A DNA stretch of 64,000 bases from Antedon mediterranea (taxonomy: Eukaryota > Echinodermata > Crinoidea > Comatulida > Antedonidae). The stretch's first letter is position 1. Every line of letters starts with the position of its first letter. The stretch is taken from contig NC_092670.1 in NCBI RefSeq assembly GCF_964355755.1, forward strand, positions 25,531,795 through 25,595,794, read 5' to 3'. The translations under genes and the position numbers were made by a program. The notes under the pieces were generated by a model. It was not told the DNA's origin. It was given only the letters and a program-made list of their open reading frames with translations, and ran no database searches. Below, piece by piece: positions 25,290 to 37,400 of this stretch.

Positions 25290-26200
25290 ATACATTATAC
25301 AGTATTTTTACAGAATACACTGTATAAATTATATATGTGTATTAATTATATACAGTGTATCATAGAAGAAATTACAAGAGCCATCTTTTATTCCAATTTT
25401 TAACACGACGTCATCAAAATAAAACATGTAGATAACAATTTTAGAAGATTATTATCTAAATAATTGAATTTTGGGCACGTAAAAGCAAGATGCGCACTCT
25501 TTTAAATGCGACAAACATTTACGAAAGAGATAAAAATCTGACTTTTTGAATTCAACTGACCGTATGACATCACAACATCCGATAGACAACATTTTTATAT
25601 GAATTCATATCTACAATTCAACAGCTTCCATAATAAGATGTTATCATGTTGGTCACCCTTCATTCTGAGGAGCTATAACAGATTGAAATATTATACTGTG
25701 TCGATCAAATTAAGTAACTCGCGTTATTTAACATTTTTTATATGACGACGTAATAAAAATCCAAATGTTTGTAACTCATGTGAAAAAGAATTGAGAGCAT
25801 ATTAAACTCTAGGATAGAATGGGATACGCATTAGTGCAATGTGCTCTATTAAATGTGATTAACAAGTACAAAAAGAGAAAAAAAAAATCCTATTTTTGAT
25901 ATTCGAGTGGCCATGTGGTGACATCAGAACATCCGGTAGATACAAATTTGACATGAATTTATATCTACAACTTCCTAAATAAGTTTTAAAAAATGGGGTC
26001 ACCAGCCATCCTAAAGAGCTATTATCAATTAAAATTAGGTATTTTTTGCACAAATTTGCATTGAATTACCCATTTTTTAGCACACGATTATTACATGCGT
26101 GTGCATTGTTTGAAATGCTCAAAATGACCTAACATGAAATTTACGCGAAATTGATTAGAAATTAATTTTGCGCATTTTGAAATTTTAAATACACATACTT
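25290..26200 (-). repeat. Right repeat arm flanking ECI1 (inverse of 17480-19260)
   Basis: In reverse complement it repeats the left arm in order: TTTTGATGACGTCGTG, TGTAGATATGAATTCATAT, GGATGTTGTGATGTCATACG, then a second unit with ATAGCTCTTTAGGATGGCTGG, GGATGTTCTGATGTCACC and TTTAATAGAGCACATTGCAC, ending near CTAATCAATTTCGCGTAAATTTC, which matches 17508-17530. Two units here against about four on the left. Confidence 0.68.
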
Positions 26201-26880
26201 TTTTTGCGTAGCATGCTGTTTTTATTATGTTAAAAGTTGCTCCATATTATGAAGTACACTTTCGTAAAGTTTCATTGAAAAACTAATTTTTTTTTAGAAT
26301 TTATGATCAACCATAAAATTGTATAAAATCGCACGTAACTTACGCTGCGCGACTTTAACCAAATCTTCTGTCAATGTTATACGATGTTTGTTGACAAGAA
26401 TTAGAGAACACAATTTTAGGAAAGAAAGAGATCGAAAAAACAAAAAGATCCGGACAATATCAAGAGGTTATTTGCCAAGTGCGGATAACCAACAAACGGT
26501 AAATACACTTGTCAATGTTTTTTCTATTTTTAATCTTGAATAAATTTCGTTACTATAGTCTGCACAGAAAAGTGTTAACATACTCACAACTAAATGATCA
26601 AAGCTTGTTGGTTTTCGTTTTATTTATAAAATATGATATTATAAAATAATAAGATAATAACTTTTAAAAAAACTAGTGTACCTGAACCTTACTTAGATAT
26701 AGAAATAATTAATGACTAAAACAAATGTCATAAATCAGTCACTGGGATTGGATGCAAATACAGAATCAACACTAACACACCATTTGTTCACTTTTCTTCC
26801 AATGTAAAAATTGAAACATAAATACTGTTGTTTAGAATATAACAAATTCTTTTTTTTTGCATAGCTAGATGTTTGATAAT

Positions 26881-26886
26881 TTTATT
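26881..26886 (-). terminator. Candidate SIRT7 polyadenylation signal
   Basis: TTTATT on +, i.e. AATAAA on the minus strand, about 50 bp beyond the far end of the 100-bp repeat array. If used, the array would make up most of an approximately 1.1-kb 3' UTR. Confidence 0.45.
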
Positions 26887-26931
26887 TTATACAGCTTCCT
26901 ATAAGAAAAATATATTTCAAAACCAATTGTT

Positions 26932-28020
26932 TTAATGTTCTATTTTGACTGTCCTTTTGTTCTATTTAATACTTGTGTTGACTGCATCCTTTGCCAAACC
27001 ATCCTGGCTTTGCCGGTGTTTTAATGTTCTGTTTTCACTGTTCTTGTTCTTTTTGGCCTTCTGGTTTGGTACTTGCATTGACTGCATCCTTTGTCAAACC
27101 ATCCTGGCTTTGCCGGTGTTTTAATGTTTTGTTTTCTCTGTTCTTGTTCTTTTTGGCCTTCTGGTTTGGTACTTGCATTGACTGCATCCTTTGCCAAACC
27201 ATCCTGGCTTTGCCGGTGTTTTAATGTTTTGTTTTCTCTGTTCTTGTTCTTTTTGGCCTTCTGGTTTGGTACTTGCATTGACTGCATCCTTTGCCAAACC
27301 ATCCTGGCTTTGCCGGTGTTTTAATGTTTTGTTTTCTCTGTTCTTGTTCTTTTTGGCCTTCTGGTTTGGTACTTGCATTGACTGCATCCTTTGCCAAACC
27401 ATCCTGGTTTTGCCGGTGTTTTAATGTTCTGTTTTCACTGTTCTTGTTCTTTTTGGCCTTCTGGTTTGGTACTTGCATTGACTGCATCCTTTGCCAAACC
27501 ATCCTGGCTATTTCGGTGTTTTAATGTTCTGTTTTCACTGTTCTTGTTCTTCTTGGCCTTCTGGTTTGGTACTTGCATTGACTGCATCCTTTGCCAAACC
27601 ATCCTGGCTATTTCGGTGTTTTAATGTTCTGTTTTCACTGTTCTTGTTCTTCTTGGCCTTCTGGTTTGGTACTTGCGTTGACTGCATCCTTTGTCAAACC
27701 ATCCTGGCTATTTCGGTGTTTTAATGTTCTGTTTTCACTGTTCTTGTTCTTCTTGGCCTTCTGGTTTGGTACTTGCGTTGACTGCATCCTTTGTCAAACC
27801 ATCCTGGCTTTGCCGGTGTTTTAATGTTCTGTTTTCACTGTTCTTGTTCTTCTTGGCCTTCTGGTTTGGTACTTGCATTGACTGCATCCTTTGCCAAACC
27901 ATCCTGGCTTTGCCGGTGTTTTAATGTTCTGTTTTCACTGTTCTTGTTCTTCTTGGCCTTCTGGTTTGGTACTTGCATTGACTGCATCCTTTGTCAAACC
28001 ATCCTGGCTTTGCCGGTGTT
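26932..28020 (-). repeat. 100-bp tandem array derived from the SIRT7 C-terminal coding end
   Basis: Directly after the SIRT7 stop codon come ten further copies, each exactly 100 bp, of the terminal coding sequence, plus one shortened (~89 bp) degenerate copy at the far end. Every unit encodes on the minus strand [22 protein letters not shown] and then a TAA, i.e. the SIRT7 C-terminus. Because 100 is not a multiple of 3, neighbouring units are in successive frames, which explains the long overlapping ORFs on both strands here. Sequence subtypes (GCTTTGCCGG versus GCTATTTCGG on +) cluster in the array, pointing to local homogenisation. Units are nearly identical, so the expansion or its conversion is recent. 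Confidence 0.95.
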
Positions 28021-31000
28021 TTAATGTTCTGTTTTCTCTGTTCTTGTTCTTTTTGGCCTTCTGGTTTGGTACTTGCGTTGACTGCATCCTTTGCCAAACC
28101 ATCCTGGATTTGCTGGTGTCTTCTTGTTTTCGGTGTCATCTCCTAATGCTCCTCCCTCTTTCTTTAGTTGTAATATTTTTGTGGTGAAAGTTTTCATTTC
28201 TTTTGATTGTAAAGGAGTAGCAATGTTGAACAGTGGGTCTTCTTCTCTGTAAAGTTATTTATAAAAAAGTTTAGTCGGTAATAATAACATTTCCTACTCT
28301 TAATTTATAATTATTACTTTCCCAGTTTTTTAAAGTCCCTGAACATACATTTATAAAATGTATTAGATGTACCTTTTGTATTCATTCAGTTCAAGATCAA
28401 GTCGATTCATCACAATCTTCATTACATCATCACATTTAGCATTGATTTTTAAATCCGCTTTCAGATCTTTAGGAGTCCACTAAAAATAATAATAATTATA
28501 ATTTATATACAAAAGCACTCAACAATGCACAAATAAACTCTTTGGTGCTTTAAATAATGGACATATAGTTAAAACTAGGTACTATTGTAATAAAAATATT
28601 TTATGATCGAATAAAATTGTTTATATTACTGTGAAATGATCAAGAATAGCTGCAGAGGGCATGGGTATGAAATTTGGCAAAAATTACAGGGTAGGATTAC
28701 ATCAACAACAGATTTATCAAAGTCTTTTTTTTACTAAAGTTAGGGAATGGGATTATCTCAGTCGTGTATGGGATTATCTTGGTCGTTTATGGGATTATAT
28801 ATGTTATAATTAGTGGCTTTTATCTCAACAGAAATGAGATAAAAGATCAACCAATTTAGCCTATTACTTCTTACCTGCAAGTTTACTATGTAAAGTTTTG
28901 ATCGCTTCTTTGTGTTTTGGTTTGTGCTCCACAAACATGGATATTTCTTTAAAACCTGCAAAGAAATGTATTGAAAGCCATTAATATTATTAAGAAGTTA
29001 CTTGTAGCAAGTAGCAAGATTGCACATTTTTGGAACTAAAAACACTCATTGTCGGTTGAATCTCTTGAGGCCAATTTACACAGACAAGCGGTAACGGTAA
29101 GCAGAAAATCTTGTAGCTTTTCCTACGTAAAATCTGTATCCACCCTCGGCAGAAACTGCCCGTCTACTTCGCCCTTTGTGTAAATGGTCATAAGGAATAA
29201 CATAGATTTTATATATTTATTTACATTACCGCTCATCTGTGTAAATTGGCCTTTACAGTTGGTTCATCAGTCAAATTTCATAAATACATGACATACTCTG
29301 AGTAAAAATATTTTTCTTTAAAACGAATATTAAACCAAATTGCCAGCTACAAAGTTGCCTGATTATTTGCATCCAAGCTGTAATAAATGAATACCTTTAA
29401 ACTAGAGCCCATACAAAGTATCATGTCAGCTTTGTTGGCGGCTTCTATTGCCCCATGCCAATTCAGAGGCCATTCTAACGTTCCCTTCTCACCAAAATGC
29501 ACAATGGTATCCAGCAAAGGTGATAAACATTTTGTACATAACCTCCCTGTCTTGTGTCTTCTAAAAGACGTCTTTTCGGTTACGTCAAAAAGTCGGATGT
29601 ATTCTTGTTCGTCGTCGCATTCTGAACAAACCTACAGGGGATTAAAAAAGTTTGACAAATTGGAGAAAAAAGTTAGGAAAGACAGTTTCATTTTGTTTAC
29701 TACAATGGTAAGAAAATATAATGTTTTTGGATGAAATTTGATACCTCAATATACATATTCCCATGTAATTCTGAGAGCTGATATTTAGGAACACCACTCC
29801 TACGATGTAAACCATCACAGTTCTGGGAGACAACATGTTTTACCTAGAAAAATAACAATACTTAAATATCATCATCATTTTGGAATTGGTGGCGCCATAT
29901 AAATGTTTGGTTATTATTATTTACCTCTGCCAAGGATCGCGTGTGTTTGTTTGCTTGTTAATGCAAGATCTTTACCAAAATAAAAATAAAAATAGATACA
30001 GTATGTGGTCGAGAACCACTCCTTTCAATTTTGGAGGCAATTAGTATTTTCAAACCTGCTAGTGTTAAAAGATAGGAGAGAATTTTTAAAAGCCGGCGAG
30101 CAGTCTTAAAGTAACAAGTAAACTGAAATTGCATTTTGTCGAAGTACTTGTCCAAAAAAATGTTTGTTTAAGAGACAAGAGTTATAATTTGTGATTTGTA
30201 ATTTTAAAACATAATTTGACTTAATGTACAGGATTTTTGATGAGTTAAAAAAACCTATTTATTTTCAAATTCACCCGTTTGTTTTTGGCATTTCCTGTTC
30301 TATTGTTCGACAACTAAAACTTTTGTTAGTTGAAAGGCTGGTTACATAACTATTACACCAAAATCACATACACGTCATGCTTGTGGTGAATTAGCCTAAA
30401 TCACACACACAAAAAAAATATATATATTTTTTCGGAGAAATCTTATGTAGGAGAATTTTACAGCAGAGGTACTTTATTGCCTTTTTGGTTAATATTAAAA
30501 CAGTACGTTAGAAGATAACTTACAATATCCTGTTGACACAATCTAGCTAGGCTCATATGTGTGAATGTTGGATCAGCATCAGTCAAAGAACTAGACCTGT
30601 AAGGATTTATTTTCACACAAAGTATTTATACTGACTGTATTAATAAACTACATATTGTACTATTGGTGTAAGATAAGGTTTATTCAGGAAGAAATGTTAT
30701 AATAAATGCAGGAGAAATGTTAACACTAAGACCATTGTCTTTATCTATCAACATTATAAAGTTAATGCGACCACTATTAAATTGGATTTTGAATTAAATA
30801 TCTTATAACTGACAACATCTTATTAACTCCATCAATCTTTTCAAAAACCAAAACTTACGTCACAATTTGTCCTTTTTGAAGTAAAGTCCACACCCCATTT
30901 GGACCTCTATAATCTGGTATAGATGCTGCCTAAAATAAAGAAACTAGAATATGTTTAGTTTTCACAAATGCAAGTCTACTGTACTTCCTGTAATACAGAT

Positions 31001-32001
31001 TAGACCATAACAACATTTATGTTGCCCAATTAGTCCACAACTGACCCAAAATTTGGGGGTCAACCTTTGTTTTTGTAATTGTGTATTCTAATTTGTGTTG
31101 GTATAACATATAACATTCTTTATTTATTGCCTTAACATTACAGTACTAAATAACTCACTGTGCTTATTCCAGCACCACTGTATACAACACAGTACTTGGA
31201 TGATTTGATAGCATCTGCAAGTTCCTCTGCTTTTGTAATTATTTCTTCTGGTGAATCTTCTTTCTTTAAAGTAAATCATAAGTAAAATGTTGATACTTAT
31301 TTAAAGATAGTTGTTCCATGGTGGATGCTTATCCTGTCCCCATTCAAAGTCAATAAATGGTAATAAATCATTGATGTAATATAAAAGACAAAAAATTTAA
31401 ACCTCTTCTTTCTTAAGCTTGGCAAGATTTCTACGGACAGCACGTTTTTCTAATTCATTGACTATTAAATCATTCTCTTTGAGGAACTTTTCTTCAGTTT
31501 TTGTTCTTTGAGATTCTTTTTTCTTCATTATTTGCATCACCTACAATATACAATGAGAAAAAGACGTCTGATAAAAGAATCGCAATGTATAAATTAAATC
31601 ACAATTCAGGAATTAAATTTAATAATAAATTAATACTAGCTAGCCAGGCCTATGCCTATATAATTCTATATAAGTCTCTCGAGTCCTACTTAGTCTCTAG
31701 AGACATCTTTTTCTAAAAACTAGTAAGATGGTGGCACAACATCAGAGAATATTATAATATTGAATATATTTATTAATCTTATTAAAGCATTTCATCGAAT
31801 CCAATCCAGGCCCACATGGTCGGGTCTTGCTTCGGGTCTTCGGCCCGGGATGATTCGGCCCTGGGACGATTCGGCCCGGGACAATTTCGGCCCTGGAAAA
31901 TCTCTCCTCAAAACCCACTTTTTAATTTGTAAATTTCTAAATTGTTCTGTCTTTGTAAAGCGCATTGAGGCTTTCAGCATAATGCGCTATATCAAGTACC
32001 A

Positions 32002-32046
<45 letters not shown>

Positions 32047-34318
32047 GTTTTCATGTTTTACAAATAATATACCACTAAACACAGTAAAACATTGCGATGT
32101 AATACTTTGTTGAAACTATCACCGTCCTAGTCGATTGAAATAGTACAGTAGCCCCTACATGTAACGATACATCACTACGACGTGTATATGTTTATATAAT
32201 GTAAAACAATTTGTGAAAACCACCTCTATTCGGGGAAAATCATAAATTCGATTTAATCGTCAATAAATATTAAATTATCTAACTCAACTTAATTAGTAGG
32301 CCTAATGGTTTTCAATTGTTTCCTAGAGCCAATTCATACTTAAGTTGGTTCCTACCCTACCCACCAAAGTTGTTCTGCGTTTAGGGCATGTGATGTACCG
32401 TAGGCCTATCCTCTACTGGTTTTACAACGCTACTCATGCCAGTGAGGGAAGGGTGATGATGTGGGTGGTTTAACTGCAATAATAAAGATTTATACATAAT
32501 ATACGGCGAGAAAACGCTAGCTCTTTATCCGTTTAAAAAAAATTTATATCCAACCTCTGCAGCACAGATTGAAAAAAAAATGGATCGAATTTCTGTTATG
32601 AGTATACAGTACTTGCCTTTACGACGCCTGAGGGAATAGACACTTGTGGAACAGAGATTGGAATGTTCCATTCATCGCAAATCAATACATTTGTATAAAG
32701 TATATTAAATCTATCAAAATAGTATTTTTTAAAGAAAATCGGCCTGTCTTGAACATTATGATACTGTACTCGAGCTGTTCAACCGGTTTTCAGCCATTAA
32801 AAACAATTATCGTAGGAGGAGATAGGAAAATGCGAAGCATCCTCGTATTATCGTCTGCGGGTATTTTTCAAGACGGACATCCATTAGACAGTGTATACCA
32901 CGATCGAAAAACACCCCTATTTGAGGCAAATCGTTGAACCTAAATTCGTTTTAATCGTCAATAACTAATTATCGAACTCAATTTAATTAGTAAACAGGGT
33001 TACATCAGGCGGTTAAAATCAGTACCGAAAGTACGAACCAACTTTATATACCATCGAGTAAACATTCTAGAAATAACGCGCGATTTACCGAATTTTGCCC
33101 TTACGTAAATTTATATATAGAAATGTTTTCCATCAATTTACTAGAATTTATTTTACTTCTGCTGACACTGAATACATCATTTCATGTCTTCCATTTCTTC
33201 TTTTTTATCTTCTTTCCTGTTGTGTTTATTAAAATAAAATCAAATAAAACATTAAATAATGAAGCAACTATTCATTAACTTAAAATCCGTTTCACGAGGA
33301 ACATGTAAAAAATATTTTATTATCGCCATAATATGACCATAACAGCGTCCTCTATATATCGATGCCCTATGAGGCCTCCGTACTTTCATCGGCAGGCCTA
33401 GCGATGATTTTCGCGAAGCTAAGCTGGCGATGGATTTCTGAAGGGTGCTCAATTATTAATTGATTAAAAATAGTTATAAATAAGAAATTATCGATATTTT
33501 ACCATGTTATGCTTGCTGAATGTTGTAGACAACTCGTGAGTAGGTTAGATGAAGTATTGAAACCATTTTGAGTAATTTTAAGGGGTGGGTACGAAACATA
33601 CTATCGAATCTTTATGCAGTATTGCATTAATAATTTACGTACGGTATTGCCGAATCTTAATATCTCATTTACATACTATTGAATCTTTTTACAGTAGGCC
33701 TATTGCATTAATAATTTACGTATGGTATTGCCGAATCTTTATATCTCATTTACATACTATCGAATCTTTCTACAGTATTGCATTATATATCTAAGATTAC
33801 AAAACATTGAACTAGCGGCCGCTTTGGTTGGCGGCCGCTTTGGTTGGCGGCCGCTTCGACTGTAATTCCACGTCGTCCCTATTACACTATCATAACAGGC
33901 ACTTTTGGCGCTGTCGGCGGCCGAGATGGACCTAAGCCGGTACGAAACTGCATTAGCGCCGAAAACTTGATAAAAACCGAAAAAAAAACTGTATAACATT
34001 ATAATTAACATTAACTATCATTGGTTTTGTCAAAATGTGAGCCGAATAGTCCCAGGCCGATTCGTCCTGGAACCGGCCCTATAGCTAGGCCTATGTCATG
34101 GATGGTGCGTGTCACAGAGAAACGGCCACGGCACGACGAGAGGCTAGGCCTAGGCCTACTACTACTACTAGCCAGGCTTATAATTAACAATGTTTTACCT
34201 GTTTTTCTTTTAATTTAGATTCACTCTTTAGTTTAACCCATGATTTAGCAGCATTTTCTGCCGATTTTCGTCTAGGTGGGCGAGTAGTAGAAGAAGACGT
34301 TTGTTCGTTTTTCGACAT
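28021..34318 (-). CDS. SIRT7: NAD-dependent deacylase sirtuin-7
   Basis: Ten exons on the minus strand: 34318-34199, 31540-31403, 31263-31159, 30929-30859, 30596-30524, 29843-29745, 29631-29395, 28955-28875, 28479-28373, 28246-28021. The sum is 1257 bp, 418 residues (human 400), all junctions in phase. A basic, helical N-terminus (about 1-100) precedes the sirtuin core: GAGIS (~116), [17 protein letters not shown] (~176-182), ELHGN with the catalytic His at ~196, zinc-binding Cys pairs C204/C207 and C234/C237, VHFGE, and GSSLKV before the NAD site YIVNLQ. The C-terminus, GWFGKGC followed by Arg/Lys clusters, matches the nucleolar-targeting tail known for SIRT7. Sirtuin-7 is a nucleolar/chromatin NAD-dependent deacylase (H3K18 among its known targets), linked to rRNA transcription. 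Exon 10 is the source of the 100-bp array. Head to head with VPS35L; convergent with ECI1. Confidence 0.95.
31905..32047 (+). repeat. SINE-like 3' module with (ATT)n tail in SIRT7 intron 1
   Basis: GTAAAGCGCATTGAGGCTTT and AATGCGCTATATCAAGTACC (about 31956-32000) followed by (ATT)n at 32002-32047 match the pattern of SINE/LINE 3' ends found in many animals ('AAAGCGC...GCGCTATATAA' then a tandem tail). Just upstream, at 31840-31896, are tandem GGGACGATTCGGCCC-type words. Confidence 0.6.
32048..33595. other. SIRT7 intron 1, no feature supported
   Basis: No gene or clear mobile element seen. The ORF around 32644-32937 (+) is unrecognised and has no support from codon pattern or motif. Confidence 0.45.
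33596..33793 (+). repeat. ~78-bp tandem repeat, 2.5 copies
   Basis: Units starting CATACTATCGAATCTTT and containing GTATTGCATTAATAATTTACG, GGTATTGCCGAATCTT and ATATCTCATTTA begin near 33596, 33672 and 33753. The last is cut short. The middle unit has gained a TAGGCCTA. Confidence 0.82.
33813..33857 (+). repeat. Three 16-bp units with GCGGCCGC
   Basis: GCGGCCGCTTTGGTTG is repeated (third unit GCGGCCGCTTCGACTG), giving three 8-bp GC palindromes within 45 bp in an otherwise AT-rich intron; a related GGCGGCCGAGATGG follows at about 33914. Part of the CGGCC-word family seen elsewhere in the window. Confidence 0.8.
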
Positions 34319-34473
34319 TTAAGCTGATCTCCGTTTCTTCTGTCTTCCTCGAGAATTTGGAATTAATTTGTAAACATCCAACATCGGAAAAAAATAATCA
34401 CAGTCACAAAATTAGCCTCCTTCCCTCTGTCGTCTTGCCAGTTTTTGTAATTAACATACGTACGTCGTCACCG
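34319..34473. promoter_or_regulatory. SIRT7 side of a split bidirectional promoter
   Basis: 155 bp between the SIRT7 start codon and the left end of the fold-back element. With the VPS35L side (40421-40547) it would form a ~275-bp divergent intergenic region. No TATA box was recognised. The placement is inferred from gene order and the exact target duplication, not from promoter motifs. Confidence 0.55.
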
Positions 34474-37400
34474 GAGGTATATTCAGAGCGTCATTTCGAC
34501 GATCGAGCATTCTCTACTTCTACGGAGCGCCATTTATGCCTTTATTTACTTACGAAAATTTCGTAAGTAAATGTAGCTGCTCCAGTGGACCAAATTTAGC
34601 ACTAGTGATATAACATAGAAATAAGTCACTAATTTTAATATTCTTTTCGTATGTTAATACACTGTGCTCAAGTGGACCCAATTTGGCGCCAGTGAGGAGC
34701 ACAGTGATATAAAATAGAAATAATTGTCACTGAATTTTAATATCTTTTCGTATGTTAATACACTGTGCTCAAGTGGACCCAATTTGGAGCCAAGGGAGCA
34801 CAGTGATATAAAATAGAAATAAGTCACTGAATTTTAATATCTTTTCGTATGTTAATACACTGTGCTCAAGTGGACCCAATTTTGGAGCCAGTGGAGCACA
34901 GTGATATAAAATAGAAATAAGTCACTAAATTTTAATATTATCTTTTCGTATGTTAATACACTGTGCTCAAGTGGACACAATTTGGAGCCAGACGAGCACA
35001 GTGATATAAAATAGAAAAAAGTCACTGAATTTTAATATCTTTTCGTATGTTAATACACTGTGCTCAAGTGGACCCAATTTGGCGCCAGTGAGGAGCACAG
35101 TGATATAAAATAGAAATAATTGTCACTGAATTTTAATATCTTTTCGTATGTTAATACACTGTGCTCAAGTGGACCCAATTTGGAGCCAGGGGAGCACAGT
35201 GATATAAAATAGAAATAAGTCACTGAATTTTAATATCTTTTCGTATGTTAATACACTGTGCTCAAGTGGACCCAATTTGGAGCCAGTGGAGCACAGTGAT
35301 ATAAAATAGAAATAAGTCACTAAATTTTAATATCTTTTCGTATGTTAATACACTGTGCTCAAGTGGACACAATTTGGAGCCAGACGAGCACAGTGATATA
35401 AAATAGAAAAAAGTCACTGAATTTTAATATCTTTTCGTATGTTAATACACTCTGCTCAAGTGGACCCAATTTGGAGCCAAGGGAGCACAGTGATATAAAA
35501 TAGAAATAAGTCACTGAATTTTAATATCTTTTCGTATGTTAATACACTGTGCTCAAGTGGACCCAATTTGGAGCCAGTGGAGCACAGTGATATAAAAAAG
35601 AAATATGTCACTAAATTTTAATATCTTTTCGTATGTTAATACACTGTGCTCAAGTGGACACAATTTGGAGCCAGACGAGCACAGTGATATAAAATAGAAA
35701 AAAATCACTGAATTTTAATATCTTTTCGTATGTTAATACACTGTGCTCAAGTGGACCCGATTTGGAGCCAGGGGAGCACAGTGATATAAAATAGAAATAA
35801 GTCACTGAATTTTAATATCTTTTCGTATGTTAATACACTGTGCTCAAGTGGACCCAATTTTGGAGCCAGTGGAGCACAGTGATATAAAATAGAAATAAGT
35901 CACTAAATTTTAATATTATCTTTTCGTATGTTAATACACTGTGCTCAAGTGGACACAATTTGGAGCCAGATGAGCACAGTGATATAAAATAGAAAAAAGT
36001 CACTGAATTTTAATATCTTTTCGTATGTTAATACACTGTGCTCAAGTGGACCCAATTTGGCGCCAGTGAGGAGCACAGTGATATAAAATAGAAATAATTG
36101 TCACTGAATTTTAATATCTTTTCGTATGTTAATACACTGTGCTCAAGTGGACCCAATTTGGAGCCAGGGGAGCACAGTGATATAAAATAGAAATAAGTCA
36201 CTGAATTTTAATATCTTTTCGTATGTTAATACACTGTGCTCAAGTGGACCCAATTTGGAGCCAGTGGAGCACAGTGATATAAAATAGAAATAAGTCACTA
36301 AATTTTAATATCTTTTCGTATGTTAATACACTGTGCTCAAGTGGACACAATTTGGAGCCAGACGAGCACAGTGATATAAAATAGAAAAAAGTCACTGAAT
36401 TTTAATATCTTTTCGTATGTTAATACACTGTGCTCAAGTGGACCCGATTTGGAGCCAGGGGAGCACAGTGATATAAAATAGAAATAAGTCACTGAATTTT
36501 AATATCTTTTCGTATGTTAATACACTATGCTCAAGTGGACCCAATTTTGGAGCCAGTGGAGCACAGTGATATAAAATAGAAATAAGTCACTAAATTTTAA
36601 TATTATCTTTTCGTATGTTAATACACTGTGCTCAAGTGGACACAATTTGGAGCCAGACGAGCACAGTAATATAAAATAGAAAAAAGTCACTGAATTTTAA
36701 TATCTTTTCGTATGTTAATACACTGTGCTCAAGTGGACCCAATTTGGAGCCAGTGGAGCACAGTGATATAAAATAGAAATAAGTCACTAAATTTTAATAT
36801 CTTTTCGTATGTTAATACACTGTGCTCAAGTGGACACAATTTGGAGGCAGGGTAGCACAGTGATATAAAATAGAAAAAAGGCACTGAATTTTAATATCTT
36901 TTCGTATGTTAATACACTGTGCTCAAGTGGACCCAATTTGGAGCCAGTGGAGCACAGTGATATAAAATAGAAAAAAGTCACTGAATTTTAATATCTTTTT
37001 GTATGTTAATACACTGTGCTCAAGTGGACCCAATTTGGCGCCAGGAGAGCACAGTGATATAAAATAGAAATAAGTCATTGAATGTTAATATATTTTTGCA
37101 TGTTAATACACTGTGCTCAAGTGGACCCAATTTGGCGCCAGTGGAGCACAGTGATATAAAATGGAAAAAGTCACTGAATTTTAATATCTTTTCGTATTTA
37201 ATATACACTATGCGATTTGGAGCCAGGGGAGCACTGTGATATAAAATAGAAATAAGTCACTGAATTTTAATATCTTTTCGTATGTTAATACACTGTGCTT
37301 ACGTGGACCTAATTTGGCGCGCGCGCCAGTGAGCACAGTAACATAAAATAGAAAAAAAGTCACTAAATTTTAATATCTTTTCGTATGTTAATACACTGTG

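Noticed and set aside
26991-28187. Series of 77-98-codon ORFs on + and 93-codon ORFs on - at 100-bp steps
   Set aside because: They are frame readings of the tandem copies of the SIRT7 exon end. The + strand ORFs are antisense, and the minus ones lie downstream of the true stop.
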